From JBIOJM01 sp044450785 (lineage in GTDB: Bacteria > Planctomycetota > Planctomycetia > Isosphaerales > Isosphaeraceae), in assembly GCA_044450785.1 (NCBI GenBank), contig JBIOJM010000015.1, positions 1-62,081 on the forward strand: a stretch of DNA of 62,081 nucleotides. The letters run 5' to 3'. The notes beneath the pieces were generated by a model. That model saw nothing but the letters and a program-made list of their open reading frames with translations. It did no database searches and had not been told where the DNA came from. Position numbers and translations under genes: made by a program. This document shows positions 53,518 to 60,817 of this stretch, in pieces. The first letter of the stretch is position 1. Each line of letters opens with the position of its first letter.

Positions 53518-54396
53518 CTATTGCGTAGGGGCGGACTCCGGGGCCCCCAGCCGGGCGACGACCTTCTCGATCAGCCGCGCCAGCGTCGGGGCAGCGCGGC
53601 GGCCCGCCTCGAGAACTTCCTCGTGCGTGATGGGCGTACCGACGACACCGGCGGCTGCGTTGGACACGAGGGCAAAGGCGAGGACCTCGATCCCGGCGTG
53701 GTGAGCGACGATCGCCTCGGGGACGGTCGACATCCCCACCACGTCCGCACCCAGGGTCCGGAGCATCTTGATCTCGGCCGGCGTCTCGTAACTCGGACCG
53801 GGCACGCATGCGTAGACCCCCGGCACGAGCTCGATCGAGAGCCGCTTCCCTTCCTCCTCGGCGATCATCCGGAGCCGGCGCGAATAGACCTCGGTCATGT
53901 CCGGGAATCGAAGCCCGAGCCGCGAGTCGTTCAGGCCGCGGAGCGGATTATCGCCGATCAGGTTGAGATGGTCGGTCAGAACGACCAGATTGCCCGGCCG
54001 AAGCCCGGCGCGGATTCCTCCCGTGGCCGCCGTGAGGATCAGTGTCGAGACGCCAAGCTGCTGGAGCACGCGAACGGGGAAGGTCACCGTTTCAAGGTCG
54101 TGCCCCTCGTAGTGGTGGAACCGGCCCTGGAACACGAGCACGGCCACCCCGGCCAGGCTGCCCAAGGAGACCTGCCCTTGATGCCCGGCGACGCTGGTCC
54201 GCGGGAAGTGAGGGATCTGATCGTAGAGTATCGTGGTTGGCGCACCAATCCGGCCGGCCAGCTCGTTCAATCCCGATCCGAGTACGACGGCGACCTTCGG
54301 AACCTCGGTGACGACGGCCCGGAGCGCGGCGGCGGCTTCGACGGCCCGCGAGTGAAGGTCGCCCCGTGAAGAGGACGAGAGTCCGTCGCTGATCAT
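53518..54396 (-). CDS. punA: Purine nucleoside phosphorylase (trimeric type)
   Basis: 292 residues from the ATG at 54396, which overlaps the stop of the transporter gene as ATGA; the longer frame upstream only shadows the transporter. Motifs of the PNP/MTAP class: 'VAVVLGSGLNELAGRIGAPT', the phosphate/nucleoside site 'VFQGRFHHYEGHD', 'LILTAATGGIRAGLRPGNLV', 'YACVPGPSYETPAEIKML' and 'GADVVGMSTVPEAIVAHHAG', with the Asn in 'FALVSNAAAGV'. It phosphorolyses purine (deoxy)ribonucleosides to base plus (deoxy)ribose 1-phosphate. No Shine-Dalgarno is present (the upstream bases read CCTCCT), so translation probably depends on coupling to the preceding gene. Last gene of the salvage operon. Confidence 0.92.
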   Translation of the reverse strand: MISDGLSSSSRGDLHSRAVEAAAALRAVVTEVPKVAVVLGSGLNELAGRIGAPTTILYDQIPHFPRTSVAGHQGQVSLGSLAGVAVLVFQGRFHHYEGHDLETVTFPVRVLQQLGVSTLILTAATGGIRAGLRPGNLVVLTDHLNLIGDNPLRGLNDSRLGLRFPDMTEVYSRRLRMIAEEEGKRLSIELVPGVYACVPGPSYETPAEIKMLRTLGADVVGMSTVPEAIVAHHAGIEVLAFALVSNAAAGVVGTPITHEEVLEAGRRAAPTLARLIEKVVARLGAPESAPTQ

Positions 54397-55946
54397 AGGA
54401 GGATCCCCGCGATACAGGCCGACAGATAATTGGCCAGGGTCCCCGCGAGCAGGGCCCGAACGCCGAGACGGGCCAGCTCGTGCCGGCGCTCGGGCACGAG
54501 CGCACCAATCCCGCCGAGCTGAATGCCGATCGAGCTGATGTTGGCGAATCCGCAGAGCGCGAAGCTGGCGATCACGAACGATCGATCGATCAAGATCGTC
54601 TTGAGCTCCTTCAGCTCGCCGAAGGCGATCAGCTCGTTCAAGACGGCGCGGGTGCCGAGCAACGAGCCGACCGCCTTGCAGTCTTCCCACGGGACGCCCA
54701 GCATGTAGGCCACCGGAGCCATTGCCCAGCCGAGGATTCCCTGGAGGGAAATCCCCGGAGCCTTTGCCCAGCCGAAGATTCCCTGGAGAAAAGTCGCCAA
54801 CGCCCCGAGACCGATGTTCACAAGTGCGACCAGGGCGATGAAAGAGATCAGCATGGCGGCGATATTGAGCGCCAGGTGGAGGCCGTCGCGAGTGCCGCGC
54901 GCCGCCGCATCGAGCAGGTTGGCATCGGTCGCCGGCTCGGCCTTGTGAATCGAGCCCAACGTTTCGGGTGTCCCCGTTTCGGGTACGAGGATCTTGGAAA
55001 GCAAGATCGCGCCGGGCGCCGTCATCAGCACGGCCGTCAGGATATGGCGGGCCTCGACCTTGTAGGCGATGTACGCCGCCATGACCCCGCCGGAGACATG
55101 CGCCATCCCCGAGGTCATGACCGTCAGCAGCTCAGACCGCGTCAGCCTGGCGAGGTATGGACGAATCGTGAGGGGGGCCTCGGTCTGGCCCAGAAAGAGC
55201 GACGCGGCGACGTTGAGCGACTCGGCGCCGCTCGTGCCCATGAACCAGGCCATCACCACCGCGAAGAGCCGCACGACCCATTGCATCACGCCGATGTAAT
55301 AGAGGACCGCGAACAAGGCGGCCACGAAGATGACCGTCGGCAGCACCTGAAAGGCAAACACGAACGCGGCCGGTCCCTTGTCGCTGACCAACGCCTCGCC
55401 GAAGACGAACGCGGCACCCACACGGGCAGAGCCCAGGACCGACTCGACGGCCCTGCCCGCGTGGCCCAGAAACTCCACACCCGCGGGAACTCGCAGCGCC
55501 AGGATCGCGAACACCCACTGCAAGGTGATCCCCCAGAAGACGACGCGCCGCGAGATCGCGCGACGGTTCTCGGAGAGAAAGACGGCCACTCCCAGGATGG
55601 CGAGCATGCCGAAGAACCCGCGGACACGATCGACCAGGTCGAGCAAGTCGAGAGATTCCGGCACGGAGAACTGGAGTGACCAAGGGCCCAGTGAGATCTG
55701 ATAAGGCCGGCGGGCTTCGGCGGGTTTGGCGGTCTCGGGCGGTTTCTGACCTCGATCCGCTTGGTTCTTCGAATCAGCATCGGCAGCGCGGGCCGCTCGA
55801 TCCGGGAGCGCTTCGGGGCGACGGCCCGCCCTGGCCTGGGTTCCTCCCGGGGCGCCGGGGGCTTGGTCCGCCCAGGCGGCGCGCGGCGCCGCGGCAGCCA
55901 GTACGAGCAGCACGATCACGATCCGCGGCGAGGTCAACATTCGCAT
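54393..55946 (-). CDS. nupC: Concentrative nucleoside transporter (NupC/CNT family) with N-terminal extension
   Basis: 517 residues from the ATG at 55946, with GAAGG about 10 nt upstream; the TTG at 55955 is less likely. A signal-like start ('IVIVLLVLAAAAPRAAWA') and a ~65-residue Ala/Pro/Arg-rich linker precede the CNT core, an extension unusual for the family (~400 residues). Core motifs: 'FFGMLAILGVAVFLSENRRA', 'FVFAFQVLPTVIFVAALFAV', 'ESLNVAASLFLGQTEAPLTI' (the CNT signature), and 'FALCGFANISSIGIQLGGIG'. It is a Na+ or H+ driven nucleoside uptake carrier. Residues around 54722-54788 are a 14-codon tandem duplication ('LQGIFGWAKAP'/'LQGILGWAMAP'). Positioned between the two phosphorylase genes, 12 bp after deoA/pdp and overlapping punA. 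Confidence 0.9.
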   Translation of the reverse strand: MRMLTSPRIVIVLLVLAAAAPRAAWADQAPGAPGGTQARAGRRPEALPDRAARAADADSKNQADRGQKPPETAKPAEARRPYQISLGPWSLQFSVPESLDLLDLVDRVRGFFGMLAILGVAVFLSENRRAISRRVVFWGITLQWVFAILALRVPAGVEFLGHAGRAVESVLGSARVGAAFVFGEALVSDKGPAAFVFAFQVLPTVIFVAALFAVLYYIGVMQWVVRLFAVVMAWFMGTSGAESLNVAASLFLGQTEAPLTIRPYLARLTRSELLTVMTSGMAHVSGGVMAAYIAYKVEARHILTAVLMTAPGAILLSKILVPETGTPETLGSIHKAEPATDANLLDAAARGTRDGLHLALNIAAMLISFIALVALVNIGLGALATFLQGIFGWAKAPGISLQGILGWAMAPVAYMLGVPWEDCKAVGSLLGTRAVLNELIAFGELKELKTILIDRSFVIASFALCGFANISSIGIQLGGIGALVPERRHELARLGVRALLAGTLANYLSACIAGILL

Positions 55947-55958
55947 CCGAGCCAACCT

Positions 55959-57299
55959 TCATACATTGAGACGACTGTCGTCGGGCCCGGCCGGCGCCGC
56001 AATCCGCTCGACGATGAGCGGCTCGCAGACGATGGGCGGAGCGGTGATGGTATAAGCATCCAGGATGAGCGAGACCGCTTCCGGGAGCCGGGATTCGTCG
56101 TTCACGAGCAAGGTGCACAACGGTTCTTCGATCGTGACGGCCGCGCCGACCTTCTTGTGAAGGATGACGCCGACGGCGTGATCGACGCCGCTGTCCATGC
56201 GAGCCCGGCCCGCCCCGAGCAGCATCGTCGCATGGCCCACGGGCCGCGCGGCCAGGGAGCGGACAAAGCCGCTTGCGGGGGATTTGATGACGACCCTCCG
56301 AGCCGGAGCCGGCAGGAGCGAGGGATCGTCCAGGGCGCGCGGGTCGCCGCCCTGGGCCTGGACCAGCCGGCGGAATCGATCGAGGGCCGAGCCGTCGGTA
56401 ACCGTCCGGCGACAGATCGCCCGCGCCTCCTCGAGCGAGCCGGCCGCGCCGGCCATCACAACCATCTCGGCCGCCAGCTCGAGCGAGAGGCCCATCAGAT
56501 CGTCCGGCCCCCTGCCCCGCAGGCAAGCCAGGCACTCCGCCACCTCGATCGCGTTGCCGACAGCGCAGCCCAGGGGTTGATCCATCCGCGTGATCAAGGC
56601 GACCATCTGCGTGCCCAGCCCTCGCCCGATCGCGCACATTGCCTGGGCCAGGGCACGCGCTTGATCGAGCCGCTCCATGAACGCACCCCCACCCGTCTTG
56701 ACGTCGAGCACCAGGCCGTCGATCCCTTCGGCCAGCTTCTTCGACATGATCGACGCGGCGATCAGGGGGATCGATTCGACGGTCGCGGTGGCGTCGCGCA
56801 AGGCATAGAGGAACTTGTCCGCAGGCGCGATCTCGGCGGTCTGGCCGATCATGACCAGGCCGCAAGAAGCGAGCACGTCTTCAAAGCGAGTGAGGTCGAG
56901 GTCGACCCGAAACCCGGGGATCGACTCGAGCTTGTCGAGGGTCCCGCCGGTGTGTCCCAGCCCTCGGCCCGAGACCATCGGCACGATGACCCCGGCCGCC
57001 GCGGCGATCGGCGCCAGGATCAAGGACGTCTTGTCACCCACCCCGCCGGTGCTGTGCTTGTCGACCTTTCGGCCAGGGATGTGCGACAGGTCGACGACCT
57101 TCCCGGAACGGATCATGGCATCGGTCAAGGCGGCCGTCTCGGCCGCGTTCATCCCCCGCCAGACGATCGCCATCAAGAGCGCGGCCCACTGGTAGTCGGC
57201 GACTTCGCCCGTGGTGCTTCCTGCCACCATCGCGGCGATCTCCGTCGCATCCAGAGCTTGTCCATCACGCTTCTTGCGAATGACGTCGACGGCTCGCAT
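55959..57299 (-). CDS. deoA: Thymidine/pyrimidine-nucleoside phosphorylase
   Basis: 446 residues. Family motifs: 'VIRKKRDGQALDATEIAAMV', 'RGMNAAETAALTDAMIRSGK', the phosphate-binding 'KVDKHSTGGVGDKTSLILAP', 'PMVSGRGLGHTGGTLDKLES' and 'LVLDVKTGGGAFM'. Splits thymidine and other pyrimidine nucleosides to base plus (deoxy)ribose 1-phosphate; the sequence alone does not separate DeoA from the broader Pdp type. The ATG at 57299 shares one base with the upp stop (TGATG) and has GAGG ~7 nt upstream; GTG 57302 is an alternative start. Second gene of the operon, followed after 12 bp by the nucleoside transporter. Confidence 0.92.
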   Translation of the reverse strand: MRAVDVIRKKRDGQALDATEIAAMVAGSTTGEVADYQWAALLMAIVWRGMNAAETAALTDAMIRSGKVVDLSHIPGRKVDKHSTGGVGDKTSLILAPIAAAAGVIVPMVSGRGLGHTGGTLDKLESIPGFRVDLDLTRFEDVLASCGLVMIGQTAEIAPADKFLYALRDATATVESIPLIAASIMSKKLAEGIDGLVLDVKTGGGAFMERLDQARALAQAMCAIGRGLGTQMVALITRMDQPLGCAVGNAIEVAECLACLRGRGPDDLMGLSLELAAEMVVMAGAAGSLEEARAICRRTVTDGSALDRFRRLVQAQGGDPRALDDPSLLPAPARRVVIKSPASGFVRSLAARPVGHATMLLGAGRARMDSGVDHAVGVILHKKVGAAVTIEEPLCTLLVNDESRLPEAVSLILDAYTITAPPIVCEPLIVERIAAPAGPDDSRLNV

Positions 57300-57988
57300 C
57301 ACGAACGGAACCTCTCTCTCGGGGAATCGGCGAATTCGGCGGCCGGTTCGCCCGCCGCCATTCCGGGCCCGGTCCCGAACTGCCGATCGCCGGCGTCGCC
57401 CAGCCCGGGATAAATAAACCCGACTTCATTCAAACGTTCATCAACAGCACCGACGTGGATCGGCACGTCGGGCATTTCCCGGCCCATCCGATCGATCCCC
57501 TCGGGCGCGGCGAGCAGCGAAATCAGCTTGAGCCTGGGCACTCCGGCCGCCTTGATGATCTGGCAGGCGTGGACCGCCGAGCCCCCGGTGGCGAGCATCG
57601 GGTCGACCAGCAGAGCCAGGGTGACGCGGGGCCGGCTGGGGAACTTGTTGTAGTATTCCCGCGGTCGCAGCGTGGCCTCGTCGCGGAACAGGCCGATGTG
57701 CCACACCTCGGCCTCGGGAAGAAGCTCGATGATCCCTTCCACCATCCCCAGGCCGGCTCGGAGGATCGGCACGATTCCCACGATGTCCTTCAACACGCTC
57801 GCCTTCGTACGCGCCAGCGGCGTCGTCACTTCACTCGCCACGACAGGCAGGTCCATCGTTGCTTCGTGCGCGAGCAAGACGGCGACCGTGCGAACCGCCC
57901 GGCGGAACTCCGCCGGTCCCGTCCGGACGTCGCGCAGCGCCGCGAGCTTATGCTGCACGATGGGGTGCGTCGAAACGACCGTCGGCAC
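57299..57988 (-). CDS. upp: Uracil phosphoribosyltransferase
   Basis: 229 residues from the GTG at 57988. This start is chosen because GAGGAGG lies 5-6 nt upstream; the longer frame to 58117 only translates heptamer repeats. Motifs: 'VSTHPIVQHKLAALRDVRTG', 'VGIVPILRAGLGMVEGIIEL', 'HIGLFRDEATLRPREYYNKF', the PRPP site 'LLVDPMLATGGSAVHACQII', and the uracil-binding end 'EVGFIYPGLGDAGDRQFGT'. Makes UMP from uracil and PRPP, using the uracil released by the next gene's phosphorylase. The C-terminus has a ~20-residue tail beyond the usual end (~209 residues). First gene of the salvage operon; the leader holds two heptamer arrays. Confidence 0.93.
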   Translation of the reverse strand: MPTVVSTHPIVQHKLAALRDVRTGPAEFRRAVRTVAVLLAHEATMDLPVVASEVTTPLARTKASVLKDIVGIVPILRAGLGMVEGIIELLPEAEVWHIGLFRDEATLRPREYYNKFPSRPRVTLALLVDPMLATGGSAVHACQIIKAAGVPRLKLISLLAAPEGIDRMGREMPDVPIHVGAVDERLNEVGFIYPGLGDAGDRQFGTGPGMAAGEPAAEFADSPRERFRS

Positions 57989-58000
57989 ACAGACCTCCTC

Positions 58001-58042
58001 GTTGCTAGTTGCCAGTTCTGAGTTGCCAGTTGCCAGTTGCCA
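58001..58042. repeat. Heptamer tandem array (GTTGCCA type)
   Basis: Six 7-mers: GTTGCTA, GTTGCCA, GTTCTGA, GTTGCCA, GTTGCCA, GTTGCCA, lying just upstream of the upp ribosome site on the minus strand, in the 386-bp gap 57989-58374. Apart from this and the array at 58077 the gap shows no gene. Confidence 0.7.
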
Positions 58043-58076
58043 GTGAATACGGCCCGAACGATCTTCGCTGCCGACT

Positions 58077-58116
58077 GACCAAGGACCAAGGACCAAGGAC
58101 CAAGGACCAAGGACCA
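58077..58116. repeat. Heptamer tandem array (GGACCAA type)
   Basis: About five and a half copies of GACCAAG in direct tandem, the same core unit as in the array after the IVP-type gene (47087-47280). A short two-copy version is at 53494-53509, just past the hemG stop. Confidence 0.75.
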
Positions 58117-58374
58117 CTTTACACGACCGGAAGCTGCTCGGCAGGATGGTTCCGGAATTTCGTCGGACGGCTCAGCCGGTGCGTGTTCAGGGCTCGTCTT
58201 GCCCGATGCCACGGTTCCATCCTACACTGTTCTGGGGTCAGGAGACGGAGCGATCAAGGATAGCCAGGCCGCCGTGTGAGCCGCGCTCGATCCAGGCTTC
58301 TCATCGGTCTGCCTGCGGAGACCGTCGGCCAGTGAACGCTGGCCTCGGTCCTTTATATGGAGGTGCCCCCAGTC

Positions 58375-59334
58375 ATGACGGTTCAATTCGCCGTGCTCGC
58401 GAGCGGATCTCGAGGGAATTCCACATTGATTCGGGGTCGAGGGGCCGGGCTGCTGATCGACGTGGGGATCGGGCCGAAAGTACTGAGAGAGCGGCTCGAA
58501 AGCGTCGGCTCGTGCTGGTCGGGGATCGCCGCCGTGGTCTTGACGCACACTCATGCCGATCACATCGACACGGCGACCTTCGCGGAGCTCGCGCGACGGG
58601 GCGTGACGCTTTATTGCCACGAAGGGCACCGGGCGGAGCTGGCCGCCGACCCCGGCTTCCAAAAGCTCGAGGAAGGCGGGTTGACGCGGTGCTACGACGA
58701 CCATCCGTTCTTGACCTCGACCGGCTCGAGACTCGAGCCGATCGAGCTGCGTCACGACGCCGGGCCGACGTTCGGGTTCCGGATCGAGGCGCCGGCGGAA
58801 CGCCGAGGGCCGCCGGTCCAGATCGGCTACGTCGCGGATACCGGGAGCTGGTCGCCGGCCATGGCCGAGAGCCTGACCGACGTCGACGTACTCGGAGTCG
58901 AATTCAATCATGATATAGCGATGCAGAAGTCATCCCGGCGCCCCGAGTTTCTCATCGAGCGAAACCTGAGCGACGACGGCCACCTCTCGAACGTGCAGGG
59001 AGCCGCGCTGGTCGAGGCGGTGCTCGCGCGGTCTCGAGACCGGTCGCCGCGTCACGTGGTGCTGCTGCACCTGAGCGAACAATGCAACCAGCCCGACCTG
59101 GCCGTGCGAGCCGCGCAGGACGCCCTGCGCGCTGCCGGGCGACAAGCGGACATCCACGCCGCGCGGCAATGCCCGGCCTTTCCGAATCTCTGGGTCACTC
59201 CGCGCCGGAAGCCGGTCCGTACCCCTGGCGCCGCTCTGCTACCGCGGCCCGCGCGGGCGAGCAAACAAACGGTGTACAACGGCGGTTCGCAGGGTGAGAC
59301 CGGTCTGCTCCGCTGGGATCCGGACCAGGACTGA
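58375..59334 (+). CDS. MBL-fold metallohydrolase (YycJ-like)
   Basis: 319 residues. The ATG at 58375 is chosen because GGAGGTG lies 9 nt upstream; the ATG at 58357 overlaps that ribosome site. 'FAVLASGSRGNSTLIRGRGA' at the start and the metal motif 'VVLTHTHADHIDTATF' (HxHxDH) are typical of YycJ/WalJ-type proteins. 'IGYVADTGSWSPAMAESLTD' supplies the Asp ligand, 'VLGVEFNHDIAMQ' has Glu and His, and 'HVVLLHLSEQCNQPDLA' the last His. The family includes nucleic-acid-active 5'-3' exonuclease-like enzymes; here the ~60-residue C-terminal tail is probably disordered. Followed 24 bp later by an LpxH-like gene. Confidence 0.85.
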   Translation: MTVQFAVLASGSRGNSTLIRGRGAGLLIDVGIGPKVLRERLESVGSCWSGIAAVVLTHTHADHIDTATFAELARRGVTLYCHEGHRAELAADPGFQKLEEGGLTRCYDDHPFLTSTGSRLEPIELRHDAGPTFGFRIEAPAERRGPPVQIGYVADTGSWSPAMAESLTDVDVLGVEFNHDIAMQKSSRRPEFLIERNLSDDGHLSNVQGAALVEAVLARSRDRSPRHVVLLHLSEQCNQPDLAVRAAQDALRAAGRQADIHAARQCPAFPNLWVTPRRKPVRTPGAALLPRPARASKQTVYNGGSQGETGLLRWDPDQD

Positions 59335-59358
59335 AAAGCCCGCAAGGACCTCTTCACC

Positions 59359-60129
59359 GTGGCGCACTACTTCGTGAGCGATGTTCACCTGCGATTCGAT
59401 CGTCCGGATCGCGACCGGCGCTTCCGCGCCTGGCTGAGCCGATTGACCCGTGACGACTCCCTGGTGATCGCCGGCGACCTTTGCGACTTCTGGATGGGAG
59501 CGCGGCGCGCCGAGATCGATCTGCTGCGCAGCCAGAGCCTGCAGGCGCTGGCCGAGTTTCGGCGCCAGGGGGGCTCGCTGGCGATCATGCCCGGCAACCA
59601 CGACGCGTGGCTCTGCCCGTTCTACGAGAGCGAGCTGGGGGCACGGATCATCGCCGAGCCTCATGACGTGACGATCCACGGTCTGCGGCTGCGGCTGGTC
59701 CACGGCCACCTCCTGGGCGCGCGACGGGTCTGGAAATCCTGGATGGAGAGCCGGCCGTTCTTCCAGGCGTTCGGCCGCGTCCCCCTGCCGATCGCCCGGG
59801 CCCTCGATCTGGCTTTGACCTGGCGAAATGAGCGTGGACTCATCGCCGATGAAGAGCGCCACCTGCGGGTCTTTCGTGCGTACGCGGCCCATTGTCGAGG
59901 GGCGGCCGACCTCGTCGTGATCGGCCATGTGCACCGCCCGGTCGATGAGGCCGAAACGGGCCCGCGCTTGATCGTCCTGGGGGGCTGGCAGGGCCGTTCC
60001 AGCTTTCTGAGGATCGACGAAAAGGGGGCTGAGTTTCACGTCGAGCCCGATCGCGCGTGCCCCTCGGGCGCGGCCGCGCCATCGTTCCATCCGTCATTGA
60101 ACCACGGGACCTGGCTTCATGAGAATTGA
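59359..60129 (+). CDS. LpxH-like UDP-2,3-diacylglucosamine diphosphatase / calcineurin-like phosphoesterase
   Basis: 256 residues with the complete metallophosphoesterase ligand set: 'YFVSDVHLRF', 'VIAGDLCDFWMG', 'AIMPGNHDAWLC', 'LRLVHGHLLG' and 'VVIGHVHRPV'. 'GDLCDFW' and the spacing to 'GNHD' match the LpxH type, which hydrolyses UDP-2,3-diacylglucosamine to lipid X in lipid A synthesis; a related phosphodiesterase of different specificity cannot be excluded. Planctomycetes do have lipopolysaccharide. The stop overlaps the next gene by 11 bp, so it is probably co-translated with the PHP-domain protein. No other lpx gene is in the window. Confidence 0.83.
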   Translation: MAHYFVSDVHLRFDRPDRDRRFRAWLSRLTRDDSLVIAGDLCDFWMGARRAEIDLLRSQSLQALAEFRRQGGSLAIMPGNHDAWLCPFYESELGARIIAEPHDVTIHGLRLRLVHGHLLGARRVWKSWMESRPFFQAFGRVPLPIARALDLALTWRNERGLIADEERHLRVFRAYAAHCRGAADLVVIGHVHRPVDEAETGPRLIVLGGWQGRSSFLRIDEKGAEFHVEPDRACPSGAAAPSFHPSLNHGTWLHEN

Positions 60130-60772
60130 TCATCATCTCCACACATACCGCCATTCGCCCGACAGCATGATCGATCCGCTCGAGCTGGTCGAGTACGCGC
60201 GCGAAATCGGCCTGGACGGGCTGGTGATCACCGAGCACGACTACCAGTGGGAAGCGGACGAGCTGGCCGAGCTGGCTGCGCGAGCCGCCCCGCTCCGCGT
60301 GTTTTCGGGGGCTGAAATCTCGGCGCGCGAGGGACACTTCCTGGTTTACGGCCTCACCTCGCTCGAGGAAGTGCCACCGGGCATCCCGGTTGCCGACCTC
60401 TTGAAGGCTGTAGGGCGCCATGATGCCGCCATCGTCGCCGCACACCCCTTTCGGTGGGGCCAGCCGTTCGATGCGATCGTCGCCGAGCACGGCGCGGTGT
60501 TCGACGCCCTCGAGCTGGTGAGCAATAATGTGTCCGCGGAAACCCGCTCGAAGACCGAGGCATTGCTCAGAAAGCACCCCATGGGCTCCACCGGCTCGAG
60601 CGACGCCCACGATCTCGAAGTGGTGGGCTGCTATTTCACCGAGTTCGACGAGCCGATCGATTCGATTGCCGGCTTCGTGGCGGCGATCCGCGGCCGCCGC
60701 GGACGTCCTCGCCACCGGCCGGGGGTCCAGCTCACCAGTGGGCCGGTGGGTGTGACTGAAGATCGCCACTGA
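60119..60772 (+). CDS. PHP-domain metal-dependent phosphoesterase
   Basis: 217 residues. PHP motifs: 'MRIDHHLHTYRHSPDS' (His pair), 'LDGLVITEHDYQWEADELAE', 'VFSGAEISAREGHFLVYGLT' (Glu ligand), 'DAAIVAAHPFRWGQPF' and 'GSTGSSDAHDLEVVG' (Asp-His). Compact single-domain PHP proteins hydrolyse phosphoesters of nucleotides or sugars; substrate unknown. The start lies 11 bp inside the LpxH-like gene. The C-terminal ~25 residues are basic and look unstructured. It is followed by the SEC-C gene after 45 bp. Confidence 0.87.
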   Translation: MRIDHHLHTYRHSPDSMIDPLELVEYAREIGLDGLVITEHDYQWEADELAELAARAAPLRVFSGAEISAREGHFLVYGLTSLEEVPPGIPVADLLKAVGRHDAAIVAAHPFRWGQPFDAIVAEHGAVFDALELVSNNVSAETRSKTEALLRKHPMGSTGSSDAHDLEVVGCYFTEFDEPIDSIAGFVAAIRGRRGRPRHRPGVQLTSGPVGVTEDRH

Positions 60773-60817
60773 AGGTCACAAAAGTCACGATATACCCGAG
60801 AAACCGGAGAGTGATCC

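Noticed and set aside
53515..53531. CCCCTA/TAGGGG hairpin as terminator of the salvage operon
   Set aside because: Overlaps the punA stop, has a short stem and no U-tract.
57989..58117. N-terminal extension of upp to 58117
   Set aside because: The extra residues translate heptamer arrays; a strong ribosome site precedes GTG 57988.
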